Part shown: in pieces, positions 32,740 through 45,551 of the stretch | Layout: each line of letters starts with the position of its first letter | Position numbering within the stretch: the first letter of the stretch is position 1 | DNA from: Benincasa hispida | Lineage: Eukaryota > Streptophyta > Magnoliopsida > Cucurbitales > Cucurbitaceae | Length of the DNA: 64,000 nucleotides | Direction: 5' to 3' | Assembly: GCF_009727055.1 (NCBI RefSeq) | Contig: NC_052354.1 | Coordinates: forward strand, 39,998,679 to 40,062,678 | Made by a program: the position numbers and the translations under genes | Notes under the pieces: generated by a model | Database searches by the model: none | The model's input: the letters and a program-made list of their open reading frames with translations, nothing else | Told to the model about the DNA's origin: nothing

Positions 32740-34110
32740 GATAGAAGTATGATTGCAAAGATTGGGTGGAATGCGTTGATCCTTCATGAAAAACGAATAT
32801 GAATGCATGCCTTGGGATGTTTGAATTGTACAACAGATATGACGCGCTTCCTGATCGTTGACCATGATGCAACCCTAACATTCTCACCTACCGCATCAAT
32901 GATGGTGGCTAATCAGAGTGAGATTACTAATGCTGTCGGCGTTTGAGCTCTATAAATTGAGCTTTGGAGCCCAAATTCAGGGTATTCGGGATTTCTACCT
33001 TGGGGCAGATTCCTGTGATCACAGATGAGAGCATGAGCAAGACAAACATTGAGAGTACTTCATTCCCATAACTTCTTCCGATTAACGACTGGGGCTTTAT
33101 TGGAGATAGAGCTTGAGAGAGACTACTCCACCGCCTATCCATTCCACCACCGACAGCCTTGACACACATTTGATGGAAGTAAGAGATTGCCTACAATTAG
33201 TCCTCCACCTCTCCTCTTACCTTTGTATTGTATTACATTTTGGCTTAAGACATTAATACATTTTGTAATCAATGCATCCCTTTAGTTCCTTGAACGCCAT
33301 TTTCATCATCATCTTCTTTTTCTTTATCATATTTTACTTTCATCGCAATCAGTTAAGTGTAGATTGCAAGAGTTATCACATACTCAATCATGCGGCATAG
33401 AGATATGACGCATGTAGCAAACCATCGAGAGGTGTGCGTTGTGCGGGTATAATGAGCCAATCCTCTTTACTTAGTGCGAGGTTATCGCAATGCTTGTCTA
33501 TGAGTTAAGTAGCTATAACCAACTGCCCGAGAGGGTAAGTAGTGGAACTCACTAAGAAAAGTAAGTAGTGTTCCTAGAGATATGAATAATCTTATGCTTA
33601 ATGCGACCATGCGTTATAGAGATATAAGCATGTGGCTGACCACTGAGAGGTGTGCAATGCGTTAGTGTGGCGAGCTAGGATTACCCTTGCGACCAATTAA
33701 TGACTCAGTGAAATATTTCTCCCTCAACCCTACTTCTCCATGCATCTCATTACGCGTTAACAGTTGCCGCATCTCTACCGACTCTCATAGTCAAACTTCA
33801 ATTGTTCAGTCTGTTTAGTTAGAAGTAGGAGTAGCGCATGGTTAATCAGCTTCTTTCTTTTTATTTCTTTTATTCTCTGCCTCAAACGCATTACTTTTCA
33901 AGCATCACTTAGTTGCAAGTCCTCGTGTTCGACCTCGGATCATCCCGAGAAACTTGTACTCGTTATATTAAACGAGACAGCAAGAAAACTTATGACAGGA
34001 TGCATGGTTATCGCATACACGATTAATGCATAATGAATATTCATATTAACGCATGACCAACAACGCATAGAAATCAATGCATATCAAAAGAGTGCATTTT
34101 CCTCTCATCA
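32740..34110 (+). repeat. Gypsy-type LTR K, right part
   Basis: Continuation of LTR K after copia B, ending CTCTCATCA. The reverse-orientation copy (41673-43184) aligns along it. The TATA-like CTATAAAT lies at about 32949-32956 (GAGCTCTATAAATTGAG). Two diverged copies of an about 80-bp unit with GAGAGGTGTGC occur near 33390-33475 and 33605-33690. No coding sequence. Confidence 0.85.
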
Positions 34111-35025
34111 TCTAATATTTTCTCACTTAATTTATATGAATCAAATTTATATTAATATTTGAATCATATTCAAATAATTAATTTCCTCTCAAATAAAATT
34201 TTATATTATAATGTATTATATACATTATAATTATATCTCATAATTATATTTTATATAATCAATTCCCTTTACTAATTTGAACAATTCAAATTAATCTAAA
34301 TTACTTCGATTTTCATAAATCTCAATTGAGCTAACAAGGGGACCTTATGGACCTATAGATTAAAGCTCCAATGGTTCTTGATTAACTAATCAAACTCTTT
34401 GATTAAATTAATCAACTTCCATTAATTGTCGATCAATCCACTAAAGACTGACATTTTCACTCTTCACACTATAGATATATTTCTGTTAATTGGATATAAC
34501 CAATTAATGACCCTTCACAAATTGCTCGTAAGTACGGCTAAGCCAAAATTATCATTTTACACCTGTAATTATATCTAACTTCTTAAGTACCATTAATTCC
34601 TCTAATGAACAATAATTTATAGTCCAACTATAACTTAATCCCTCTCGAGCCAGGAGAGGTGGCGCCACATTGTTCAAGTCTCAGAATCAGCCCTTAATGG
34701 AGAAATTTCTCTACATTCTCTAACTATAGAGAAGGGAATTCCTTCTTATGTAGTTGTGTTCCCAACTCCTTAATCAGACAAATCCCCAAAATGGTAGACA
34801 TATTGAATCAGTAAAATTGGCCACTCTCACTCATGCAAATCAAAGAACCGCTTTCATAGGCAGGAGTTCACAACTCATTGATGATTCAAGTTAAGTCACC
34901 TATGGTCATCCTGGTGAAATATAAGTCTCTTCTAACAACAGTGTTATATAGAGAGATTATTCATTTCGTGGTACGGTCTTATACAAACTCTTTTTTATAA
35001 AATACCCTCACTCATATGTCTCCAC
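34111..35025 (-). repeat. Reverse copia LTR L, distal part
   Basis: The reverse complement matches copia LTRs of the E/F type (GACTATAG...CTTAAGAAGTTAGATATAA; CTTGAACAATGTGG near 34665; TCACCTATGGTCATC near 34910). It is the continuation of 36984-37323, interrupted by a solo LTR. The distal end is cut at 34111 against LTR K. Confidence 0.8.
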
Positions 35026-36983
35026 TGTTGGATTTTATGTCCTAAAACTCGTAGTTTGTAAATTAATAAATATATTCTGTTTTGTTTTTCGATAAATTTG
35101 TTATTGAAATTGTAATCTTGAATCCAATAAACTAAGGTCCTGAGGCTATTTAATGTAGTTTGAACTTTATGTAGTGACATAAAAGTGGATCAAGTTCAAA
35201 TATATAGCCAGAATGGTCTATAGTATATGAATAAGGTTGGGCGCCTTATTCTAGGGACACTATAGATGCGGCCCACTTTGTAGTTAGTACAAACGATGTG
35301 ATCCTAAATTGTTCATATAGAGATATGTGAGTGGGGGCATCCTATGTAAAGAGTTTACATAAGACTGGACCATGGAATAGTCACTTTTTACGTTCTAAAT
35401 ACCGTTTTATGTATAAAACTGACTATTTCGTTAATTGATGACCTAGGTAACTTAATATTAATCCTGAGCTAACTATGAACTCCTTTTCATTCAGAATTAT
35501 CCTTAGAACTGCATAGGTGAGGGCAGCTCAATATCGCTTGCCCAATAAGCCTCCCATTTCAGGGGTAAGATCGGGTGGATAGCTGGGAACATAGGGTGCA
35601 AGACGGAATTCACTCCTACACGTTATAGGGACAGTAGATAGGTTGCCCCACCCTCTCCTTGGCCTGAGAGGGATTCGGTTTATAGGTTGGACCTTAAACT
35701 AATTGTTCATTAGAGGATCAGTGGAACTTAAGGAACAAGATGTAGTCTTAGGGGTAAAATGGTTTTTATGACCCAGCCGAGATTACGAACAACCTATGAA
35801 GGATTAACTTACTAATCATGGTTATATCAAATGGACACAAATATATCTATAGTGAAGGGAGTGCAACTACAGAACTTTAGTGGAATGACCCATTAGTTAA
35901 CGAATGTTGATTAGCTCCATCTTAAGAGTTTAGCTAGCTAATCTCGGATCGTTGGAGCCCATGATCTATTGGTCCATTAGGTTCCCCTACTAGCTCATAT
36001 GGAATAAACTTAGTACAGTATGATAGAATAATTCGAATTGTTCGAATTAGGTAGAGAGAGAGAAACCAACAAGTATATGTGATATAGTGGTTGGGTTTTT
36101 CAGCTTAGAAATACAGCTTTAATATTTAAATGTGATTTAAATATCAAGAATATAAATATGTTGATATTCGAAAGCTCGGAAATAATGGAAATGGTCAAAG
36201 TTGTAAAAAGTCAAAGAGTTGTTTTTTACTTTGAAAAGTCAAACTTTGACCGAGCTTATATTCAAATGTGATTTGAATTTCAAAAAAATGAATGCGGATT
36301 CATGCTCGGGAGATCAAAATTAGTCAACATGGATAAAATCATAAAAAGTCAAAATGTTGACTTTTTGGTCAAAGTTTGACTTTGACCAAATGACTATTTT
36401 GTCCTTTGACTATAATTAGTGAGAAAATCCAAACTTTTGTTGGATAATTTCACTAACAAAATAATGGGCTAGGTGTTGGCTATTAGTGGAGACATTAAGC
36501 CCACTAAGTGAGTGGATTCTAGGTGTTGGGTTTTTGTGAAGTTTTTCATACAATTGTTGCATGCTTTTTTTCTATAAATTGGGCTTTTCAATTTAGTTAA
36601 AAGACTTTTGCCATTTTGAAAATTTGTTTTTTGATATTTGGGCTGGAAAATTACAACTTTGTGGAAAAACAAAGGAAACACCCAAACCTACTCAAAATTC
36701 CATTCCTTATTTTCATCTCTTTTCTCTCTCTCGGTTCTCTTCATCCACCAGGTCCCACAACTTGTTTCTGAGTCCAGAGGATAGTAGGTCAACTCTAGTG
36801 GTGGTCCAAAAGAATTTGGGTCGAGATTTAACGAGGAGAAACGGCTTTCGGGAGCTTCAAAGGTAGCATCTCTACACTTTTAATTCACTGGTTTTCCTTC
36901 AATTGCATGCTATTTTCCTTTAATTTAGAAGCAATTAGAGTGTAATTAGGTCCCAATTCCGCTGCGTATCTCGTATTCCATCA
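35026..36983 (+). mobile_element. Solo LTR of the copia A family inside LTR L
   Basis: TGTTGGATTTTATGTCC...ATTCCATCA, 1958 bp, similar in layout to the A LTR. A perfect 5-bp duplication TCCAC flanks it (35021-35025 and 36984-36988). Removing it makes LTR L continuous (GTCTCCAC/ATGAATGATCAGG, reverse of the copia phrase around 44320-44336). No internal region, so this is a solo LTR. Confidence 0.9.
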
Positions 36984-37323
36984 TCCACATGAATGATCAG
37001 GATCATATCATTTGAAGCATTTTACAATAATTGTAACAACTATAAAGCGGGTCGTATTCGTAATATCACCAGGATAAGATAGCCATTCTTATCCATCTAC
37101 TACAGGCCATTTAGGTTATCACTTAAACATGATCCACTTGTATGTCTCTAAATGCATATTTAAGTTACAAAAGATAACCTTGGATCTTAGTTTATTGGTT
37201 TTTATGGGTTAATACTACGAAATGTTAAATAAAATACCTCTTTATTTTTTTAGATAAATAAAGTGTTTGTACGATACAATTACAAACTATTAGACCCACG
37301 AGATTTAGGGCATCAACCCCAAC
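36984..37323 (-). repeat. Reverse copia LTR L, start
   Basis: The reverse complement begins TGTTGGGGTTGATGCCCTAA at 37323 and matches the first 340 bp of the E/F-type LTRs. Plus-strand integrase sequence of element E starts directly at 37324, so L was probably inserted in E. Confidence 0.85.
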
Positions 37324-39835
37324 AGTATGTGAATCTTGTCTAGAAGGTAAGATGACAAAATGACTATTTACTAGAAAAGATCACAGAGCCAAAGAACCCT
37401 TGGAACTTATACATTCAGATTTGTGGTCCAATGAATGTTATGGCAAGAAGAAGGTTTAAATATTTTATCACTTTAGTTTACCTAATGTAACACAAGTCTG
37501 ATACACTTGAAAAGTTCAAGGAGTACAAGGTGGAAGGGTAAGAATTTATTAGGTAAAAAAGTTAAAAAAGAATTTATTAGGTAAAAAGGTTAAAACGCTT
37601 CGATCAGATTAAGGTGGAGAGTATATGGATATGGAATTCCAAAACAATTTGATAGAACATGGAATCATGTCTCAACTCTCAGCACCTGGTAGACCTTAAC
37701 AAAATGGTATATCAAAAAGGAGAAATAGAACCCTATTAGACATGGTTCGATCGATGACGAGTTATGGGTTATTCAGTGGAGACTACAACCTATCTCTTAA
37801 ACCAAGTACATAAAAAAAAAGTGTTTCTGGAATACCTTTTAAGCTATGAAGGGGTCGTAAAAGTAGTTTATGACATCTCATAATTTGGGGGTGTCTAACC
37901 AATGTGTTAGTGCTCAAACCAAAGAAACTAGAACTACGATCAAATTGTGCCTCTTTGTAGGCTACTCAAAGGAAACGAGAGAACAAAGTGTTTGTATCGA
38001 AAAATACTACTTTCTTGGAGGAAGACCACATTAGGGAGCATAAATCAAGAAGTAAAATTGTATTAAATGAGCTTCCAATGAAACTACTGAATCTTCACTA
38101 AGGGTTGTTGAAGAACCAAGCACTTCAACAAGAGTTGTTGATATTGCTTCACCCGGTCACACACATCCTCCTCAAAAATTGAGGGAGCCTCGACGTAATG
38201 GGAGGGTTATAACCCAACCTGCTCGTTATTTAGGTCTAAACTCAAGTCGCCATAGCAGATAATGATGTAGAGGATTCATTGACCTAGAAGCAGGCAATGG
38301 TTGATGTGGACAAAAATGAATAGGTTAAAGCCATGAATATGAAAATGGAGTCTATGTATTTCAACTCTGTCTGGTCACTTGTAGATCAACCAGCGGGGTT
38401 AAAACCCATAGGTTATAAATGGATCTACAAAAGAAAGAGAAGTGTGGATGGTAAGGTGCCAAACCTTTAAGACTAAATTAGTGGCAAAGGTTATACCCAA
38501 GTTGAGGGAGTGGACTATGGACAAACTTTCTTTACTATTGCCATGCTTAAATCTATCAGAATTCTCTTGTCCATCACCACATATTATGAGTATGAAATAT
38601 GGCAGATGAACATCAAGACTGCCTTTTTGAATGGTAATCTTGATGTGACCATTTACATGAATCACCCAGAAGGATTCATTGAATAAGGTCAAGAGCAAAA
38701 ATTTTACAAGATTAATGGGTCCATTTATGGGTTGAAACAAGCATCTCAATCTTAGAATATAAGATTCGACACTACGATCAAATCTTATAGCTTTCATCAA
38801 AATGTTGATGAATCTTGTGTTTACAAGAAGATCATCAACAATTCAATAGCTTTCTTAGTGTTATATGTGGATGATATTCTATTCATTGGGAATTATGTAG
38901 GTTTACTAACTAATATTAAGAAATAGTTAGCTGCTCAGTCCTAAATGAAAGATTTGGGGGAAACACAATTTGTTCTCGAGATCCAAATCATTAGGGATCA
39001 TAAGAAGAAAACACTGGCCTTGTCTCAAGCATTATACATTGACAAAATGATTATCAAGTTTTTTTATATAGAATTCCAAGAAAGGTTTATTACCTTTCAA
39101 GCATGAAATTGTTTTGTCTAAGGAACAGTGTCCTAAGACACCTCAAGAAGTTGAGAAGATGAAACGAATTCCCTATGCATATGCAGTAGGATATCTAATG
39201 TACACCATGTTGTGTACTAAGCTAAATAATTGCTATGCAGTGGAAATAATCAGTAGATATCAATCTAATCTAGGATTTGACTGGACGATGGTTAAAACTA
39301 TTCTCAAGTATCTCAGAAGAATGAGAAATTATATGATTGTGTATGGTGATAAGGATTTGATCTTTATAGGATACACATATTCTAATTTTCAGACTGATGA
39401 GGATCCAGAAAATCCATACCAGGATCAGTGTTCACTCTTAATGTAGGGGCTATAGTATGGCTTGGCATCAAGCAAAACTATATTACTAACTTTACCATGA
39501 AGCCAGAGTATGTAGCCACTTGTGAAGCTACTAAAAAGTTGTCTGGCTTAGGAAGTTTTTGACAGATTTAGAAATTATTTTAAGCATGTCAATGCCCATC
39601 ACCATAATAATGGTGCTATGGCAAACTACAAGGAGCCTCGAAGCCACAAACGAGAAAAGCACATCAAGCGCAAATATCATCTTACTAGAGAGATTGTGCA
39701 ATGAAAGATGTGATGTCACAAAGATCACTTCGGAGCACAAAATTGTTGATCCTTTTATAAAGGCTCTCACGGTTAAAGTTTTTAGGGTCACCTAGAGAAT
39801 CTGGGTCTACGGGATATGCATCATCTTATCTAGGG
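37324..39835 (+). pseudogene. Copia E integrase, RT and RNase H
   Basis: Starts in the integrase zinc finger (C-E-S-C-L-E-G-K-M-T-K). Integrase (to about 38040) is badly broken. The connection and RT region (about 38300-39000) shows Y-K-W-I-Y-K-R-K-R, M-N-I-K-T-A-F-L-N-G-N-L-D, I-Y-G-L-K-Q-A-S and an intact-looking active site L-Y-V-D-D-I-L-F-I-G near 38865, with several stops between. RNase H (39114-39800) has G-Y-T-Y-S-N-F in place of G-Y-T-D-S-D-F, losing a catalytic Asp, then a frameshift at about 39400 and decayed E-P-R-S-H-K-R-E-K-H. The gag, protease and integrase start are absent. Confidence 0.88.
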
Positions 39836-39929
39836 AAGGTGGGAGATTTTTGGGTATAGAGGATGCCCTAGTTTATTGTATTGTACTTTATATTGTATCT
39901 TGTATTGTACTCCTCACTCGCTTTAAGAC

Positions 39930-39940
39930 AAGTGGGAGAT
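39930..39940 (+). promoter_or_regulatory. Polypurine tract of copia E
   Basis: AAGTGGGAGAT lies directly before the 3' LTR start, preceded by the TGCCCTAGTTTATTGTATTG pre-LTR phrase also seen in B. Confidence 0.8.
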
Positions 39941-41672
39941 TGTTGGATTTAGTGTCCTAAATCTTGTTCATCTTGTAGTTTGTAATTTGTTGATACAAAT
40001 TATTTATTTAATAAAATAAGAAGTATTTTATTTGACATTTAGATAACATTAACTCAATCAGATAAACTATGACCCAAGGTCGTTTAATGAAATTTGATTA
40101 GTATGTGGTAGTCATACAAATGGATTGTGTTCAAGTAATGATCTAAAAGGTCTACGATATATGGCTAAGGTTGGGTGCCTTATCCTGGTGTCACTGTGGA
40201 TATGACCCACTTTGTAATTGTTAAATGAGTTATAATTGTTATAGACAATATGATCCATGTTGTTCATGTGGAGACATGTGACTGTGGGCATCCTATATAA
40301 AAAGATTATATAAGATCAGACTACGAAATTATTAGTTTCTCAATATAACATCGTTACTTGAAGAAATTAACTTTTCACTACAATGACCATAGATAACTTA
40401 TCCTTATTCCGGAGTCTGTCATGAACTCCTACATATGAGGACAAACCTTTGATCTGTATGGATAAGAGTGGCCTATTTCGACAACTCAGTATGCCTACCA
40501 TTTTAAGGTTTTGTTCGAAGGAAGTTGGAAACAAAACTACATCAGATGGAATTCACACCTTCCTGTAAAAAGGGAATATAGATGAATTGCTCCCTTAATA
40601 ACTGATTCCGGGTCTTGAACATTGAGGCCCCATCTTCCCATTGGCTTGAAAGGGTTAGTTTATAGTTGGACTATAAGTTGTTTGTTCATTAGAGGAATCA
40701 GTGGCATTTAAGGAGTTAGATGTAACTACAATGATAAAATGATAATTTTGACCTAGCTGTAGTTATGAGCAATTTGTGAAGGGTCACCTTACTGTTGATT
40801 GGTTATATCAAAGGGACACAAAAATATATCTATAGTGTGAAGAGTGTAACTATCGTTCTTTAGTGGAGTGACTGGCAGTTAATGAATGTTGATTAATCCA
40901 ATTAAAGAGTTTAATTGGTTAATCTCGTATCATTGCAGCTTCTAAACTGTAGGTCCAATAAGCCCCCTTATTAGCTCATTAAGGATAAAAACAAGGAATA
41001 ATTGGATTTGGAATAAGTTAAATTGTTTAAATTATTTATGGGAATGTAAGTAATTAATTGTAACATGATTAATGTAATGTATAATGTACATTGATACATG
41101 ATAATATATATAGTTAATTATAAATATGGTTTATAATTAAAACTATATAATATGTGAAAGAAAAATATTTGAATGAGATTCAAATATTATAAATCGGTAT
41201 AGATTAAAATTTAATATAAATTTGATTCATATTAAAACTATAGGTTATAAGAGGAAGCTCCATTCATATAATATGGTTATTAATGATTAGTTAACCATAT
41301 TATCAATATTACATTAATATATTTATATTTTATTTATATTAACATAATATTAGAAAAAAATATAAATAAAATAGTACGTGTAGAGGGGGACTTAACATAA
41401 CTCCCTCCTCTTTCTGCCTTTCTCTTTATTCTACGTTATAACTATAGAAAAAATACAGTAGTAAAGATATCTCTCTGTACTTTCAACCTCTCTTTTACTC
41501 ACACAAATCTTCCCTGAGAAATTCCCTCTGTAAAAGTTTTTTCTTGAAGCCCACACTTTATCTTCCTTGTACCCCTGAGAATAACGGGGACTTCTCTTGG
41601 TGGTGTTCACATTGGTGGAAGAGTTCATGTGTTGCTGAGGAAAATACTTTGTTTGTGTTAATCGATATGTGT
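39941..41672 (+). repeat. 3' LTR of copia E (distal end lost)
   Basis: TGTTGGATTTAGTGTCC start. It shares the copia LTR middle (GTTCATGTGGAGACATGTG...CCTATATAAAAAG near 40293, a TATA-like site) and runs to about 41672, where the K-type LTR begins. No CA end of its own is visible, so the last part is missing. 40980-41400 is very AT-rich. Confidence 0.85.
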
Positions 41673-43184
41673 TGATGGTCATGCAATGATCATGCGTTGG
41701 TCGTGTATGCGATGATCATGCGTTCCTGTCACAAGTTTTCTTGCTCTCTCGCCAAGTATAACGAGATCACAAGTTTCTCAGGATGATCCAAGGTCGAACA
41801 CAGGGACTTGTAATTAAAAGATGATTGTAAAGTAATGTGTTTGAGGCGAAGAATAAAAAGAAAAAGAAAGAAGCTGATTAAATATGAGCTACTCTTACTC
41901 CTAGCTAAACAGACTAAAAATTGAAGTTTGACTATGAGAATCGATAGAGATGCAATTGTTAACGCATAATGAGATGCATGAAGAAGTAGAGTTGTGGAGA
42001 AGATATCACCAAGTCCTTAAGTTTGGTCGCAAGGGTAATCCCAACTCGCCACACTAACACATCACACACCTCTCGATGGTCAGCCATATGCTTTATATCT
42101 CTATAATGCATGGTTGCGTTGAGCATAAGGTTACTCCTATCTCTAGAAACACTGCTTATTTTGCTTAATGAGTTTCACTACTTACCCTCTTGGGCAGTTG
42201 GTTATAACTACTCCGCTCATAGACAAGCATTGCGATAGCCTCACACTTAACAAACAGGATTGACTCACTATACTCACGCAACGCACACCTCTCGGTGGTT
42301 TGCTACATGTGTCATATCTCTATGCCGTATGATTGAGTATGCAATAACTCTTGCAATCCACACTTAACTCATTACGGTAAAAGAAAAAGATGATAAAGTA
42401 GAAGAAGATGATAAAAATGGTGTTGAAGGAATTAAAGAGATCTATTGATTACAAAATGTATTAATGTCTTAAGCCAAAATGTAATACAATACAGAGGTGA
42501 GAAGAGAGATGGGTGGCTAGATATAGGCAATCTTTTGCTTCCATCAGATGTGTGTCGAGGCTTCTGGTGGTGCAATGGATGGGCAGTGGAGTAATCCCTC
42601 TTAAGCTCTATCTCCAGTGAAGCTCTGGTCGTCAATTGGAAGAAGTTGTGGAAGTGAGGAAATCTCAAAGAATTTCTTGCTCATGCTCTCGCCTGTAATC
42701 ACAGGAATCTGCCCATGGTAGAAGTCTCGGATGCTTAATCTTGGACTCCAAGTGTCTATTTATAGAGCTCAAACGTTGACAGCTTTGATAATCCCACTCT
42801 GAATCACTGTCATTACTGAAGCGATAGGTGAGAATGTCATCATGATCTTATCTCTTTGATACTCCCGAGATATGCGTTCATACTCGCTTTTTCTGCAGGA
42901 TTAACGCGTCCCACCCATTCTTTTCGATCATACCTTCTATCATGTCTACTGCTCTATAGTTACAGCATTTCATGTGACCAAATTTTCTTCATTGAGATCA
43001 ACACATGCGATCAACTTTGCGATGGATTGGGATCAACATATGTGATCGACTCTTGCAACAACAACAAAATTTTGGCACAAGATAATGCATGATATAGGGT
43101 TAGTGGGGATTTTTAGTACTGATCAACACAAGTTCATTATTCCATATGAATTCTTAGCAATATTAACGGATGTACTGCTCATCA
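41673..43184 (-). repeat. Second gypsy-type LTR K (minus strand)
   Basis: On the plus strand TGATGGTCATG...GCTCATCA, 1512 bp. It is the reverse complement of the split LTR at 9976-34110. It lacks the copia B insertion, and its ATGATAGAAGG sequence near 42933-42943 shows the original target. Reverse TATA-like CTATAAATAG lies at about 42757-42766. Internal sequence with the same hairpin follows on its upper side. Confidence 0.88.
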
Positions 43185-43400
43185 ACCCTCATAAAGTAAA
43201 AGGCTGTAATAGCTTGTATTTCTACAAGCTATCAGTCTCGGAAAGGAATTGCGTGAAGATTGCTGGTTCTTCCAGGGTAATTATTCCTCATCTTTTTATT
43301 CTCAATGAATTACATGCTTGTCCTCTTAAATATGTAAAATCAATGTTGATTTTTCCAATCCCAATTCAAAGATAAAATGTTTAAATGCTTCCACATTGGA
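43185..43400 (-). other. 3' internal end of second K copy
   Basis: Begins ACCCTCATAA (reverse ATGAGGGT, putative polypurine tract) and contains the hairpin 43209-43232. Beyond the hairpin it no longer matches the first K copy. The small open frame at 43085-43375 crosses LTR and internal sequence and has no domain. Confidence 0.6.
43209..43232 (-). other. Stem-loop before second K LTR
   Basis: The reverse complement is identical to the hairpin at 9923-9946: arms ATAGCTTGTA and TACAAGCTAT with a GAAA loop, 24 bp from the LTR edge. Confidence 0.8.
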
Positions 43401-43461
43401 ATTTAATCACTTCAAACTGAATATTCTTTCATCATTCTTGTTCTTTGACAAAAATGATTTT

Positions 43462-44004
43462 CTACTTTTCTTTATTAGTTCCTCCTCTTCTATTTGATTT
43501 TTCGAAGCTGGAACATCCAATGTCACGAACATCTCTTGAGGTTTGACCCACAAAGAGTATTCGATCTAGGTTATCTATCTCAGAATTTAACATTCTTAAT
43601 TTGTAATGAATTTCATGTTTAAACTTCTTAGGAAGAGATCTGAGAATCTTTCTTACCAGTTTCTCTTTTGAGATTTTCTCTCCAAGAGGAAATGATTCAT
43701 TTGTGAGATCAAGTAGCCTCACATTAAACTGAACTATGTTCTCATGTTCCTACATCTTAATATTTTCAAACTTTGTAGCTAACAACTGAAGTCTTGATAT
43801 TTTAACTTTTGATGTCCCGTCATGAGTAACAACAAAAACATTCCAAGCTTCCTTTATATATCAACCTGAAGATGTTTTTGTCAACACCATTGAATATGGA
43901 CTTTAATGCACAAGAATTTCCAGAGAGGCTTCATCCTCTGCCTCGAACCATTCTACTTCCAGTTTCAGTTCCTTTACACCTTTTGCATTAGTAATTTCTA
44001 TTGT
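43462..44004 (-). pseudogene. Copia H gag, C-terminal half
   Basis: Minus strand. From 44004 down there are stops, then readable copia gag of the UBN2 type: T-H-D-G-T-S-K-V-K equivalents near 43820-43790, then L-G-E-K-I-S-K-E-K-L-V-R-K-I-L-R-S-L-P-K-K-F in the open stretch 43462-43722. This gag type differs from that of A, B and F. It ends abruptly at 44004, where copia F begins. The N-terminal half of a similar gag lies at 59100-59364 on the same strand, just beyond F. Confidence 0.8.
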
Positions 44005-45513
44005 TGTTGATGCCCTAAATCTCGTAGCCTTGTAGTTTGTAAATTTATTTGTTCAAATAGATTATTTATTTAATAAAATAAGTTTTTTTATTTGACATTA
44101 GTTACATTAACCCAAAATCAATTAACTAAGATCTAAGGATATTGGACGTAATTTAAACATGTATATGGAGACATATAGGTGGATCATGTTTAAGTAATAA
44201 TCTGAATGGTCTGTAGTAGATGGATAAAGCTTGGTACTTTATCCTGGTGAAACTATGGATACGACCCGCTTTGTAATTGTTACAATTGTTGTAGGGTATT
44301 ACAAATGATTTGGTCTGATCATTCATGTGAAGATATGTGTGTGGGGATATCATATACAAAGAGTTTGTATAAGACTGGACTACAAAATGAATAGTCTCTC
44401 TTTATAATACTATTTCTAGAAGAGACGTACATTTCACCAGGATGACCATAGGTGACTTGACCTTAATGCTAAGTGAGTTATGAACTTCTGCCTATTAGGA
44501 CGATCCTTTATTCTGCATGAGTGAGAATAGTCAGATTTGTCAACTTAATATGCCTACAATTTTGGAGACTTGTCCGAGTAGTGAGCTGGGAACATAGCTA
44601 CACAAAAAGAAATTCACCCATTCCCATTATTAGGGTAAGTAAATAAATTGCTCCCATAAGGGCTGATTCTACGTCTTGAAGAATGTTGTGCCACACCCTT
44701 TCTTGGCCCGATAGGGGTTCAACTATAATTGGAGTATGACTAAATTATTCATTAGAGAGATCGGTGGTACTTAAAAAGTTAGATGTAACTACAGGGATAA
44801 AACAATAATTTTGATCGAGCTGTACTTGTGAGCAATTTGTGAAGGGTCAACGCACTGTTTGATTGGTTATATCCAATGGACATAGAAATATATCTACAGT
44901 GAGAAGAGTGCAATTGTCGATCTTTAGTGGAATGACTGAAAATTAATAAAGGTTGATTAATTTAATTAAAGAGTTTAATTAATTCATCTCGTATCATTGA
45001 AGCTTCAATCTATAAGTCCATAAGACTGCCTTGTTAGCTCAATAAGGATTAATGAGAATCAAATTAATTTTTTATTAATTTTAATTGCTCAAATTAATTA
45101 TAGGGAATTAATTGTATAAGATACAATGAATATATTGTATTATGATACATTAAAATATAAAGTTTAATGGGAGAAATATATATTTGAACATGATTCAAAT
45201 ATTATTATATGAATATGATTCATATAAAAACTATAGTTTAAAAATCAATATGAATTTGATTCATATTAAAACTATAGGTTATATGAGAGAATTTAATCTA
45301 TAGGATATATTATATGTGAGATAATAAACTATACTTTACATATTATATGAGATATAATATATGATTTAATTATATATATTGGTTAATATGATTAAATTAA
45401 ATTTGGATTTTGAAATTCAAATGAATAACTCATAAGGAGTTATTTTTTGCACTATGTGGGGAGATATTCCTCATGTTTTCCTCACATATGGCAGATGGAT
45501 AGAAAGAGAAAAT

Positions 45514-45551
<38 letters not shown>

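Noticed and set aside
34111..37323. LTR L as the missing 5' LTR of copia D
   Set aside because: L is of the E/F type at its start, whereas D's own LTR fragment (6572-6884) is of the A type.
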